The translations under genes were made by a program, and so were the position numbers. From Bubalus kerabau (lineage: Eukaryota > Chordata > Mammalia > Artiodactyla > Bovidae), in contig NC_073629.1 of assembly GCF_029407905.1 (NCBI RefSeq), forward strand, positions 52,746,801 to 52,810,800: 64,000 nt of DNA, written 5' to 3'. Shown piece after piece: positions 33,830 through 44,190 of this stretch (positions are counted from its first letter, which is position 1; each line of letters opens with the position of its first letter). The notes beneath the pieces are model-generated. The model saw only the letters and a list, made by a program, of their open reading frames with translations. It ran no database searches and was not told the DNA's origin.

Positions 33830-33985
33830 ACAGTGAGTGCTTGGGCTAAGGCAGTGGTATTGGAGATAGAAAGAAGGGGATTGTGTCAAGGAAATGACAT
33901 TGAAAAGACTTATTAAAAGACTGGGTGAAAGTGGCTTTAATAGAATGGAGGGGCAGAGGACCTATCTGAACTCACTGTGTAAGTA
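33830..33985 (-). mobile_element. L2 relic, antisense
   Basis: GGGCTAAGGCAGTGGTATTG followed by ATAGAAAGAAGGGGATTGTG matches the antisense L2 layout seen elsewhere in this window. It is weak. Confidence 0.45.
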
Positions 33986-33999
33986 GAGGAGGTCTGGAT

Positions 34000-34700
34000 T
34001 CAATGTTGTTCTGGCCGATATTCTTCCTCCTTCTTCTTTTGGAATAGGTCACAGTATGGCTCATTGTCTTGCATGTCCTTATCTATATCTACTGGGCTCA
34101 AGTTGTCATCCACAAAAACAGATGAACAAGAAATATAAATGTCTTTCTCTTTTTCCAACTCAACCTAGGTTCTGTTTTGAGACTTCCCTTGGATGGCTGA
34201 AACATAGCTTCATTTAAATTGGGGTTTCTCTTCCCTTTTTCCATGGTGGTACTGATGTTCAGAGAGTGCCAGGGTGGGAGTTTGGGGTTGGATATTAGTT
34301 CATCTGGCCAAGCTGACATCCTCTGGGGCCACTATAACCTCACTGGGTCCTCAGTCCATGCTCATTGCAGCCTGTCATTGAGTTGGCTCTCAGACTCATT
34401 CCTAAAGACCCTCGGGTTTCGGCCCCTCCTCTTGGGCCACAGCACTCACTCTGCTGCTCGATCAGGTACTCTCATGACGAGCTGGGCAGTGAAGACTCTG
34501 TAAGATGTCGGGGCATCACCATCTTGGGCACACAGAAGGCATTCCATGGTTTCTGCACCACCTTGGGAGATGAGTGAGGCTGTCTAAGGTGCCAGCTCTT
34601 CCCCAGGGTCTCGCCACCTACAAGACTTCCCTCTGTTCTTGGCTCTCCTAAACCTACCCTGAGTTTCTGTAGGCTCTTGCAGGTCTCAATTCAACCTGAC
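34000..34700 (-). pseudogene. Unidentified possible gene relic
   Basis: On the minus strand a 54-codon open stretch (34164 down to a TGA at 34000-34002) reads ELEKEKDIYISCSSVFVDDN, continues with NEPYCDLFQKKKEEEYRP and ends EQH. A second frame at 34098-34319 begins AWPDELISNPKLPPWHSLN and overlaps its start. Further right, PKVVQKPWNAFCVPKMVMPR with a stop after PSSS lies near 34480-34575. The base composition is less AT-rich than its neighbours. This could be a frameshifted retrocopy or chance. I do not recognise the parent and cannot call a function. No poly-A end is clear. Confidence 0.25.
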
Positions 34701-35514
34701 AGATGGAGTGAGGAAGTGCAGATGCTCTTTTCTCAAGGACCAAGCTTCTAAGATTTTATTTCTTCCCTTTGACTCTCCTCCTTCCACCCTCCAGGCCAGA
34801 AGCCAGGTTCTTGTTTTTTCTTTTTTGTTTCTTTTCTTTTTTTTCTGTTTTTCTAAAAACTGCCCTGAGTCTGTTCAGGTCCCCTCAGGGCCCAGGTTCT
34901 GAAACTTAAAAGCAAGAAAGAGGCTCTCTTAAAATCTGCTTTCTTCTATAATACCCCTTCCCTGAGGCAACAAAGGAGGGGGAGTGTTAAAAGATGAGAA
35001 AGTGTCAAAGAAAAATAATCTATTAATACTTCATAGATATTATTCCACTACATTTTAAACAGAGTCATCAGGTGATAACCTACAGTCTCTTTTGTCTTTA
35101 GTCTTTGAAAGTCTTTTATCTTTTATCTAGTTGATGGATATGTTGTACATAATTTTGATAATCATTTGATTTATTGATGCTGGACATAAATAAATGTTGC
35201 TGATGAAGAAATTTCTCAAAGGGAAAACGAAGCCTCTTTGAATTAACGGAGAAATTAGGTTAGGGATGAAAGATGGACTTCTCCCTCCACACTACCATAG
35301 TGCCATGGGGGTGGGACAAGGCTGAAACTGGGAAATGTTTATAGAAAGTTGAAATAGGAGAAGGGATTTATCTCCAGCTAGACTAGAAGGAACATGCACA
35401 CCCATTTGCCAGTCCTAATTTATGCCTGCTTTCTTCATGAGCAATCTGGTTAGTGTCCCCTTTCTTTCCCCAAACTGTCACGACTTGAACAATAAATTAT
35501 GCGATCATCCTATT
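34701..35514. other. No gene; pyrimidine-rich tract
   Basis: A T/C-rich run spans about 34810-34855. No domain-bearing frame or clear repeat. Confidence 0.4.
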
Positions 35515-35525
35515 TCTAGTTTATA

Positions 35526-35752
35526 CACAGGTGTGCATGCTTAGTTGCTCAGTCGTGTCTGACTCTTTGTGACCCTTTGGATTGTAGCCCACCAGACTCC
35601 TCGGTCCATGGAATTCTCCAGTCAAGAATACTGGAGTGCATTGCCATTTGCTTCTCCAGGGGATCTTCCAGGCCCAGGAATTGAAGCTGCATCTCCTGTG
35701 TCTCTTGCATTGCAGGCAGATTCTTTTTCCTGCTGAGCCATTGGGGAAGCTG
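35526..35752 (-). mobile_element. Bov-tA SINE
   Basis: Antisense copy. The tail starts TTAGTTGCTCAGTCGTGTCT and the worn head ends CTGAGCCATTGGGGAAGC. TCTAGTTTATA at 35515-35525 and TCTAGTTAATA at 35753-35763 differ at one base. Confidence 0.9.
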
Positions 35753-35915
35753 TCTAGTTAATATAAGCCTATTAAAATGTTCCCATTTGGAGGTAAGCTA
35801 GATATACCCAAAGCCTTAATTACCAAGATTTTTCCTAATGTAATGAAGTCAATGCAATCATTCAAGAGTCTGAGATCAAGAAGGGTTTTTCAAATCTAGA
35901 TGATGTAAGTCAACA

Positions 35916-36095
35916 GCTGCTGCTGCTGCTGCTAAGTCGCTTTGGTTGTGTCCGACTCTGTGCGGCCCCATAGACGGCAGCCCACTAGGCTCCTCTGTCC
36001 CTGGGATTCTCCAGGCAAGAATACTGGAGTGGGTTGCCATTTCCTTCTCCAATGCGTTAAAGTGAAGTCGCTCAGTCGTGCCCGACTCTTAGCTA
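35916..36095 (-). mobile_element. BOV-A2 SINE, second monomer truncated
   Basis: (GCT)n start, a full antisense monomer, then AGTGAAGTCGCTCAGTCGTG and CCCGACTCTTAGC, where the second monomer stops. Confidence 0.9.
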
Positions 36096-37720
36096 CTTAG
36101 ATATAAAAATCATACTTTCAATATGTATATAAATAAATGTATACTATTTAGTCATTTCTCCTTTGTTTCATCATCCACATCTATTGCTGTGGTTTTATAA
36201 ACCTTCTTTGCCTTTTCAACCTCCAGTGGCAAAAAGAATTTCAAATCATCTGCAATTCTACGTTACATACCAATGTATTCAGAGTTCTTAAATATTTACG
36301 AGTATATAAAAGTATATGCTGCCTAGATAAAACACTCCTTTTGAACCATGTATGATATTTCACTAAGACAATTTCTAGTAAAATTACCAAATGTGTATAT
36401 GTTATCCATAGATAGCATATATATGTTTATTTAATATCCTATGAAGTGGATTAGATTCTGAAGATGAAAATAAGTGACCTGAAGCCATGATGGTTTCAGT
36501 AAACACAGACTCTCTGCTCTAGTCCACTACCTTGATCTTCTGAAGTGTCTCTTGCCTTTTTAGGTGTTATCAAGATCAGGCTGTCAAGAATGATCAGAAA
36601 GTCAGAAAATCAACTAATGGTCCTAGAACCTAATGAACTAACTCTAGAGTTTAGAACAACTCATCGCCTTCTTCAATTTCTTTTTGTTGCTAGAGAATTT
36701 TGTTGGTTGTCCTCATTGGAAATATTCAGTTTTGTGTAGGAAAGGCTGTTTTTCAGCTTTATTGTTAGAAAATGCAATTATTTTATTTTTCATTAATAAA
36801 TAAACTTTGTGTGTGTGTGTGTACATGGCACTACAGTTACTCTACCTTTCTAGTATATTTAAAGGTCAGTTTGATGAAAAAAAAATATGGACTCTATGTC
36901 TGCAAATTTATGTATGTCTATTGTTCAAACAATTTTAAAGGATCATATAAACATTATGAAGTAATTTCTTTTTTATAATTTGCAATATTTCAAAAATAAA
37001 CTTTAATTGTCCTTTGCTTTGAGGAACCTTTAGAACATGACAAAGTTGAAAAGTATTTTTTAATTGTGAACAATACTTACATTAAAACTGGACAATGTAA
37101 TTTGTAATCAAATTATGATCAAGACAAGCATGTAAAATTATATGAGTGGTATTTTTTTTTTAAAAGATCAAGCACACTATTGCAACTTGTTATCTTTCAG
37201 TTATTGAGTAAGTTATCAGTCGAGACTATTAGAAACATGAAGGAGCTCTTTTATTCCTTCAGGTCATACATGGAAAAGATAAACCACTCGTTCCTAGTGA
37301 AGAGACAGGAAAACTGAATATCCTACTGGGCCCTCCATAAATGTCTATTGCTAGTGTTTCAAAAATATGAGGGAAATGCGCAGGAGATAGCAGGTTCTGC
37401 CTGAAGGGAAAGGAGTGAGAAGTTAGAATAAATGGCATATTTTCCATTGCAGATAAGGCAGAAGGTACGTTGTATTGGCTAAATGAAGTGAAATCTTTCA
37501 AATTGGATTTCTTTGATGCTTTACAACATTGGGACCCAAGGTGGAGGATGGAATAAAGTAGGAAACGTGGGCAGGTATGCAGAAAAAGACTGGTCTTGTG
37601 GTTGAATTTAGAAAGAGATAATCATAGGTAAAGAAAAGGTAAAACATAGTACCTATAAAAAGCAAGTGGAAGGCAGTTAATGTGACGAGGTCTTTGTGAT
37701 GACTGGCTCTTCTCATCATG
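36096..37720. other. AT-rich low-repeat DNA
   Basis: A (GT)n run lies at 36808-36823. Frames at 36545-36739, 36772-36978 and 37259-37501 show no domains. No clear repeat is seen in 1.6 kb. Confidence 0.4.
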
Positions 37721-37852
37721 ATAATAGCAATACATATCATCTTTTGTGAGTACCTATAAAGTGCCTGCAAACTGCCAGGTTCTCCACTATGCATTATCTT
37801 GAATCTTAACAGCTGTCCATGGTAGTATAACCCAAATTTTGCCAGCTTTTGC
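37720..37852 (-). mobile_element. MIR SINE part
   Basis: GAGTACCTATAAAGTGCCTG, TTCTCCACTATGCATTATCT, TGAATCTTAACAGCTGTCCA is antisense MIR order. Confidence 0.65.
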
Positions 37853-37863
37853 TCTTACCTACT

Positions 37864-38124
37864 GCTGCTGCTGCTGCTAAGTTGCTTCAGTCATGTCTGA
37901 CTCTGTGTGACCCCAGAGACGGCAGCCCACCAGGCTCCCCCGTCCCTGGGACTCTCCAGGCAAGAACACTGGAGTGGGTTGCCATTTCCTTCTCCAATGT
38001 ATGAAAGTGAAAAGTGAAAGTGAAGTCGCTCAGTAGTGTCCTCTTAGCGACCCTATGGACTGCAGCCCACCAGGCTCCCCGGTCCATGGGATTTTCTAGG
38101 TAAGAGTACTGGAGTGGGGTGCCA
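37864..38124 (-). mobile_element. BOV-A2 SINE, full dimer
   Basis: A (GCT)n start, two antisense monomers and the GAAAGTGAAAAGTGAAAGTG linker. TTACCTACT is duplicated at 37855-37863 and 38125-38133. Confidence 0.95.
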
Positions 38125-38133
38125 TTACCTACT

Positions 38134-38486
38134 AATGCTTCTCAAAACTCCCTCCTTTCACTAAAATATTTCTGAGAGTCCTCAGATGGAACCTCTTGTG
38201 TTCACAGACAAGTTCAGCCAGTGACCATCTTTCTTGGGTACCACTGTGTCCGGCATGCACATGTTGCTGCAAATTTCCAGGCATTAGTGCTGCTTTCTCT
38301 GGGCTTTGTTGGGCATCTGTATGGTCCTCCATTGCTGCTTTTTATTGGTACTATTATTTCTGCTGGGCATCACTATCAACCCCATTGGTTACCACTGTTT
38401 AATGGCCTAAAGTCCTGAGGCCTTGTTGTTCTATGAAAAAATGCAAGAGAATGGATCTGCCACACACTAATAGAAGGGTACCAGGG
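38134..38486. other. No confirmed gene
   Basis: Two overlapping plus frames (38196-38402 and 38221-38418) read through hydrophobic codons but show no known domain. Confidence 0.35.
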
Positions 38487-38495
38487 TATGATAGC

Positions 38496-39540
38496 GCTTT
38501 TTTTTAATACATGTAATAAAATTTTATTTACATGAACTTTCTTTTTTCTCCTTTTTTCTTTTTTAATTTTTACAATGTTGTGTTGGTTTCTTCCATCTGT
38601 TCAGTTCAGTTCAGTTCAGTCGCTCAGTCATGTCTGACTCTTTGCGACCCCATGAACTGCAGCATGCCAGGCCTCCCTGTCCATCACCAACTCCTGGAGT
38701 TTACCCAAACTCATGTCCATTGAGCATCATCTTTTGGGATTTGAAATAGCTCAACTGGAATTCCATCACCTCCACTAGCTTTGTTCATAGTGATGCTTCC
38801 TAAGGCCCACTTGGCTTCACATTCCTGGCGTGGTTTCTTCCATACAGCAATGCAAATCAGCCATGATTATACATATATTCCCTCCTTTTTGAGCTTCTCT
38901 CCTCTCCCCCTCCCATCCCTCTAGGTCATCACAGAGTGCTAGAGTGGGATCCCTGTGTTATACAGCAACTTCTCACCAGCTATCCATTTTACACATGATA
39001 GTGTATATATGTTGATGCTATGATACTACTTTCTCCATTCATCCCACTCTCTCCCTCCCTCAGTGTGTCTGCAAGTTCATTCTCTACATTTGTGTCTCTC
39101 TTCCCTGCAAATAGGTTCATCAATACCATTTTTCTAGATTTCCATATTAATGCATTAATACATGATATTTGTTTTTCTCTTTCTGATTTACTTCACTCTG
39201 TATAACAGGCTCTAGCTTCATCCACCTCATTAGAACTGACTCAATACATTCTTTTTTATGGCTGAGTAATATTTCATTGTAAATATGTACCACATTTTCT
39301 TTATCCATTCATCTGTCAATAGACATCTAGGTTGCTGTCATGTTCTGGCTATTGTAAATAGTGCTGCAATGAACATTTGGGGGTACATGTGTCTTTAATT
39401 GCAAATGAAACAACTGACAAAGGATTAATCTCTAGAATATGTAAGCAGCTTATACAGCTCAATACCAGGAAAACAAAAAGTCCAATCAAACAATGGGCAG
39501 AAGATTTAAACAGACAATTCTCCAAAGGAGACATATGATG
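38496..39540 (-). mobile_element. Artiodactyl L1 with 5' inversion
   Basis: 38540-39394 is an antisense L1 3' end (TATACAGCAACTTCTCACCA, TTTACTTCACTCTGTATAAC, TGGCTGAGTAATATTTCATT, GAACATTTGGGGGTACATGT). From about 39398 to 39540 the L1 reads in sense (ACAACTGACAAAGGATTAAT, GGGCAGAAGATTTAAACAGA). The switch is the mark of twin priming. TATGATAGC (38487-38495) and TATGATGGC (39534-39542) may be the target duplication. A BovB interrupts the L1 at 38597-38830. Confidence 0.88.
38597..38830 (-). mobile_element. Internally deleted BovB in an intact TSD
   Basis: A 234-bp BovB: the TTCAG tail and 3' end up to CATGTCCATTGAG, then at 38724/38725 a jump to CATCATCTTTTGGGATTTGA from the linker upstream of RT. 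About 1.3 kb of BovB is missing, judged from the copy at 53-55 kb. TGGTTTCTTCCAT flanks it at 38584-38596 and 38831-38843. Confidence 0.95.
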
Positions 39541-39599
39541 GCATTTTTAATGAAAATAGTTCTCTTAGTTTTTGGCTTTTTATTTCTACTCATTCCCTT

Positions 39600-39765
39600 G
39601 ATACAGTAGCTTTTACTTGACAAATTAAGAAACTGAGTTTCAAAAGAGCTAAGTAATGAATTAAGTAACTTGCTAGATTCATATTGGTAATGAATGATGA
39701 ACTAAGGTTTAGACTTCAGTTTGTCTAAAGCCTGGGCTTTCTCAATACTCTGCCATCCTTGGTAT
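39600..39765 (-). mobile_element. MIR SINE
   Basis: TTAAGAAACTGAGTTTCAAA, AGCTAAGTAATGAATTAAGT, CTTGCTAGATTCATATTGG and AAGCCTGGGCTTTCTCAATA follow antisense MIR, degraded. Confidence 0.6.
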
Positions 39766-40004
39766 TTCTAGGGCATTTGATGACTCTGTGTCTCCTTTCT
39801 TTGGAACTTGAAACTCTCTTCCTTTTGCCTCTGTGACAGTATAGACAAATTCCCCTTTAAAGCAGTTCTTTCTTTCCTTTCACTTTTCTCACCCATTAGC
39901 TGTTGTTCAGTCCTCTCCCTCTTCCCATATTGTTTTATGTCCTCTTTTGTACTGTGTGGTTTTGCCTATTACTTCTAAGTTAATTTTTTCAGCAGCAGTC
40001 ACTT
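39766..40004. other. Possible L2 trace
   Basis: A pyrimidine-rich part may be degraded sense L2. Nothing firm. Confidence 0.3.
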
Positions 40005-41090
40005 AGTATTTACTCAGCTCTTACAAGATGCCAGGCACTGTGCTAAATAAACGACATGCAAATCTCTCAAGAAGGTTACAGTCTAATGCAGAAAATATAC
40101 TAATTATTAACTATAGCAGGTATGATAGTTACTATGAAAGAGCAGATATAGGTGTGGTGGGGTCAATAAAAGTGAGGTTATAAGAGTTGAAAATTGCAAA
40201 GAAGAGGCAAAGAAAGGAGAGTGGGAATCAGGGGAAAGTTAGAGTTGTTTTGAAGGAAAACTGAGGTTAGATAGATAAAGGGTAAAGGCAGAATATTCTA
40301 AACAGAGGAAGCAACATTTACAAAGTCACACAGTCTGTAAGCTACATGACATTGCAATACTGCCACTTCCTATTAATATAAATAATTCAGTAAAATAAGG
40401 GTGTGTGGGAAGAGGTAATAGCGGATGATGTAAGGGTATCCATAGGCCATAAACAAAAATGCTTCCAGAAGCTAAGCAGATATGCTGAACGAGTGAAATA
40501 GACTAGGTGAAATACAATATGGAGAGTGGAGATGGTAACAAACCAGAGAACACATGCTTTGTCCAAATGGACAACTATTCCTCACTCCAGCCTGACGTTG
40601 TCACTATGAATGAAGGCCCCAATATAGCCAGGTATCTTTTTGGTTATCTGTCAAGAGATCTAACATACAGATTTTTATGTGAATTTTCCCAAACTTATTA
40701 AAATATTGTGTAGCCAAACAAAATACATCTGTTTGCAACATTTGGGCCAAGTCAAGATAACCCTTGTATATTAGAATAAAGACATTGAGCTTCCTTCTAA
40801 GTGTGTTTAGCAGGAAATCACTAATATTTTAAAGTGGACTTGACATCACCAGATTTGTGTTTTACAAAGATCATCAGTTCATTGAAAGAAGTATGGAGGC
40901 TACTTTGGAAAGGGGCAAGACTGGAAGATGGGTGATGTGCTAGGTTTCTATAGTAGGAATCCAAATGCAGCAATGAGAACAGAGGCAGCAAAGATGGATG
41001 AAAGGGGTAAATAACAAGGAAAGATTAGGATCTGCATGGCTTGATGACAGATTAAATGCCAGGGACAAAGAGAGGGAAAGCCAAAGTGAT
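40005..41090 (-). mobile_element. L2 3' region, antisense, about 1 kb
   Basis: ATGCCAGGCACTGTGCTAAA and GGTTACAGTCTAATGCAGAA start it. GAATATTCTAAACAGAGGAA continues. After a gap (40500-40750) GATTTGTGTTTTACAAAGAT, GAAAGAAGTATGGAGGCTAC and TAACAAGGAAAGATTAGGAT follow in antisense L2 order. The plus frame at 40507-40701 in the gap has no domain. Confidence 0.65.
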
Positions 41091-41394
41091 TTTCTTTCCC
41101 CATGGGCCAACAATTTTCTAAAAGCCTAGAAAACTTTCCCCTTTTGCAAAAAGTTCTGCAGCTCAGATAAGGAAGGGCAAAATGTTCCAGAATTTTGAGT
41201 CAAGGTTTGTGTGATGAATGAAACACCTCATAAGCAAGGTGGGTGCTTATGAGCATTTTATGGACCCCATTGAATGATTCATGGTGCTAGCATCCACCTC
41301 CCCCAACCCACCCCCTGCCCAACACTATCGCTTCTGCATGATGGCTGATTATAACTGTGCTTTCTACTGCACCATTTTCCTTTCAGAAATGACT

Positions 41395-41770
41395 GTCTTT
41401 TTTATAGCAACAAGTTTAGTTCACATTTTTAGACCCTGATTATTACAATTGTCATCTGATTAGTCTTCCTGATTCTTGGTCTCCATGTTGTCCTCAAGAT
41501 GCTATCTTTTCCCAGTCATTCAAGGTTAAATTCCTTTTCCTGACTTTCAAGGTCTTCCACAATCTGGCACCAACCTTCCATTTGAACAGTTTTCCTAACT
41601 ACGGGCTGATTTGTACCCTCTGCTCTCTGCAAACTGACCTTCTTAAAGCTCATCTTTGACTTCCCAAAACTTCTCTGTCTGAAATGCCCTGCCTTCTCCC
41701 TGCTGTACTCAGGGGTTGCTGTTTCCTCCTTGAAGTTCGCTGTCCTTTTTAACCTCATTGTTGCTCATTG
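41395..41770 (+). mobile_element. L2 3' region, sense
   Basis: GATTATTACAATTGTCATCT, GATTAGTCTTCCTGATTCTT, then TTTCAAGGTCTTCCACAATC, TGACCTTCTTAAAGCTCATC and GAAATGCCCTGCCTTCTCCC follow the sense L2 end. It has the opposite orientation to the preceding L2. Confidence 0.65.
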
Positions 41771-41992
41771 TTCCAAGCTCCTCAAGTCGTTTGTGGTTTC
41801 TGCTGGATGGGCCACAGAAGAAGTTCTTGAAACCCTACAATGCCTGCCACACATAGCGAATGGCCAGGTGTTTCCCATGGCTACTGTGACCCTAGCAGAA
41901 TGCTTTCAGGGAATGCAATTCAGTATCTCAGTTATGGTGGACGGGACGGAATAGGCACTGTGTGTGCCAGAGTCAACTATTTGGGCTGAGCC
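41771..41992. other. No recognised feature
   Basis: Nothing firm. Confidence 0.3.
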
Positions 41993-42004
41993 ATCTCTGA
42001 GGAC

Positions 42005-42149
42005 AAGGTGGTTGAAGGGCATCACTGACTCAGTGGACGTGAGCTTAGAGAGCTCCAGGAGTTGGTGACGGGCAGGGAAGCCTGGTGTGATGCAATCCAT
42101 GGGATCACAAAGCGTTGAACATGACTGAGCAACCGAACAACAACAACAA
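42005..42149 (+). mobile_element. Very short BovB 3' end with 12-bp TSD
   Basis: GGCATCACTGACTCAGTGGA, CCAGGAGTTGGTGACGGGCA and GGGATCACAAAGCGTTGAAC are the last 145 bp of BovB in sense, ending AACAACAACAA. ATCTCTGAGGAC is duplicated at 41993-42004 and 42150-42161. Confidence 0.92.
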
Positions 42150-42159
42150 ATCTCTGAGG

Positions 42160-42333
42160 ACCGTAGCCCACCAGGCTCCTCTGTTCATGGGATTCTCCAG
42201 GCAAGAATACTGGAGTAGGTTGCCACGCACTTCTCCAGTGGATCTTCCTGACCCAGAGACTGAACCTGTGTCTCTTATGTCTCAGGCAATGGCAGGTGGG
42301 TTCTTTACCACTAATGCCACCTGGGAAGCCCTA
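42160..42333 (-). mobile_element. Bov-tA SINE, tail-truncated
   Basis: Begins mid-tail (CGTAGCCCACCAGGCTCCTC) directly at the right target duplicate of the BovB, and ends in the head with ATGCCACCTGGGAAGCCC. Confidence 0.88.
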
Positions 42334-42934
42334 ATTGTCACAAAATGGACTTCAAAGGCATATTTCATGTGGTGGTCAGTCCTCTTTAGGGGAGAGAGAA
42401 AATGTTAGATGAACAAAGGCATTTATATTCAGGTTGCTATTATGAGAAATACCACATTGTTAATTCTTTGTGTAGCCACTCTATTTACCAGTGTAGGAGG
42501 AATACCAGATCCAGGCACTCTGAATGGCTGGTGAAGCAACTCCCTCTGCAGATTGCCGATTCCAGCATATTTTTGCAAATAATCCCCATCAATAAAGGAA
42601 GTCTGTGCATGTCTTCAACTAAATCAGACATTTCTGTATTTTTTTTTCCAACAAATGTTTCAAGGACTTTAGGCATCTTCCCAAGAAGACCTCAGAGACA
42701 TTTTAAATGGAAAGCACATGGGTATCTCTAGGCAAGATCAATTGGCCTCCTTTCAAGAGGCCCTACAGGATGGATTATCTTGGTGAATTCACCACAGCCT
42801 ATGATCTGGCTCTCAGCCCTGTAGATTGAGAAACTGGATTTTATCAACACTTACAACATCGATCTATTTGTCATTAGTGGCTCATATTAATCAGCCCACA
42901 AAGACTGATGGAAAAAGCCAGAACATCTATATAT
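42334..42934. other. No recognised gene
   Basis: Frames at 42402-42731 (plus) and 42485-42676 (minus) share the segment and lack domains. Confidence 0.35.
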
Positions 42935-42940
42935 TAGAAA

Positions 42941-43085
42941 GGAGGGAGGAGGGTTCAGGATGGGGAACACATGTATACCTGTGGCAGATTCATGTTGATA
43001 TATGGCAAAACCAATACAATATTGTAAAGTTAAAAAATAAAAAAATAAAAAAAAATGAAAGTTAGATCAGGGAAAAAAAAAAAAA
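42941..43085 (+). mobile_element. Short artiodactyl L1 3' end with double A-tail
   Basis: GGAGGGAGGAGGGTTCAGGA to ACCAATACAATATTGTAAAG is the L1_BT-type end. An A-rich tail (43031-43055), 17 bp of other sequence (43056-43072) and a 13-A run (43073-43085) follow. TAGAAA occurs at 42935-42940 and 43086-43091. Confidence 0.88.
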
Positions 43086-43091
43086 TAGAAA

Positions 43092-43439
43092 CTGTCCCAA
43101 AGACTGGAATACTTGCTTAGAAAATGAAATCTGGGTACAGATCACAGTAAGCAGAGTTCCATGCTTCATACATTTGTGAGAGAGAAATGGATGGAGTTGG
43201 TGTTAGTGCCAGGAACTGCATATAACCTGCAGTTGATGTTACTGCTGGGGCATCTGGCAGTGAACTACCATCACTGGGGAAGAGTTTGTCACAGATGTGA
43301 CAGTCTTCCTTTAGTTCCATGTTTGGTAGTAGATAAACCATTAATGGCATATACCCATTCCCAGGGACTAGGATGCTTGCATCTGTGGCCAAAGCCACTC
43401 TGTGTTGAATGATAACAATGTAAATTATATCTAAGAATT
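43092..43439. other. No confirmed gene
   Basis: A 122-codon minus frame (43117-43485) and an 83-codon plus frame (43161-43412) overlap, but neither shows a recognisable domain. Confidence 0.35.
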
Positions 43440-44190
43440 TAATTGGCTGACTGGACGGGAGGGACGAAGGGGAAGTGGGAGTCAAGCATGAGGCTCGGGT
43501 TTATGACTTTATAGCTGGATGAATAATGGAGCCACAAACTAAGGTAAGAAAGACTCATCAATGTGTTCAGTCTTGGAATTACTGAAGGACTTGAAGACAT
43601 CTTTGAGACAGCCACGCCATAATGACTTGCATGTTCCATATTCAGTCAGTTACTCAGAAGTGTGACCTGTGCCAGAGATTTGGCATTTGTTAGTGTATAG
43701 ACATGGAGAACACAATGGCACCCCTCTCCAGTACTCTTGCCTGGAAAATTCCATGGACGCAGGAGCCTCGTAGGCTGCAGTCCATGGGGTTGCTAAGAGT
43801 CGGACATGACTGAGTGACTTCCCTTTCACTTTTCACTTTCATTCATTGGAGAAGGAAATGGCAACCCACTCCAGTGTTCTTGCCTGGAGAATCCCAGGGA
43901 CAGGGGAGCCTGGTGGGCTGCCGAATATGGAGTCACACAGAGTCGGACACGACTGAAGTGACTTAGCAGCAGTGTATAGACAACTGAAGTTCATGGGAAT
44001 TGATATTTTCTCAGGGCAAAATATAGACAGCTAAGAGTTGAGGGCCTAGGACAGGATTTTCAGGAACACTGACATTTAATTATTGGGTGCCAGATGAGAA
44101 GCTGACATCAGAGACCAAGAAAGAATACCAAAAAATAGAAAGAAAATGAGGGGTGTGCTAACATGGAAACCAAAACCAGAGACCATTTAA
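43440..44190 (-). mobile_element. L2 relic split by BOV-A2
   Basis: Antisense L2 blocks (GGAAGTGGGAGTCAAGCATG, GTTCAGTCTTGGAATTACTG, GCAAAATATAGACAGC, GAACACTGACATTTAATTAT) lie on both sides of a BOV-A2 at 43704-43970. Confidence 0.6.
43704..43970 (+). mobile_element. BOV-A2 SINE, full dimer
   Basis: Two sense monomers joined by TTTCACTTTTCACTTTCATT, ending ACTTAGCAGC. AGTGTATAGACA is perfectly duplicated at 43692-43703 and 43971-43982. Confidence 0.96.

Noticed and set aside
38196..38418. Two overlapping plus frames with Trp/Cys or hydrophobic bias as a peptide gene
   Set aside because: No domain, start context or splice support. Short enough to occur by chance.
38724..38725. The BovB internal deletion as a spliced intron
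   Set aside because: In element sense one side can start GTGAAAG but the other side does not end in AG.
43117..43485. A 122-codon minus frame as a gene
   Set aside because: No recognisable domain or gene signals, an overlapping open frame on the other strand, and its end lies in an L2 relic.
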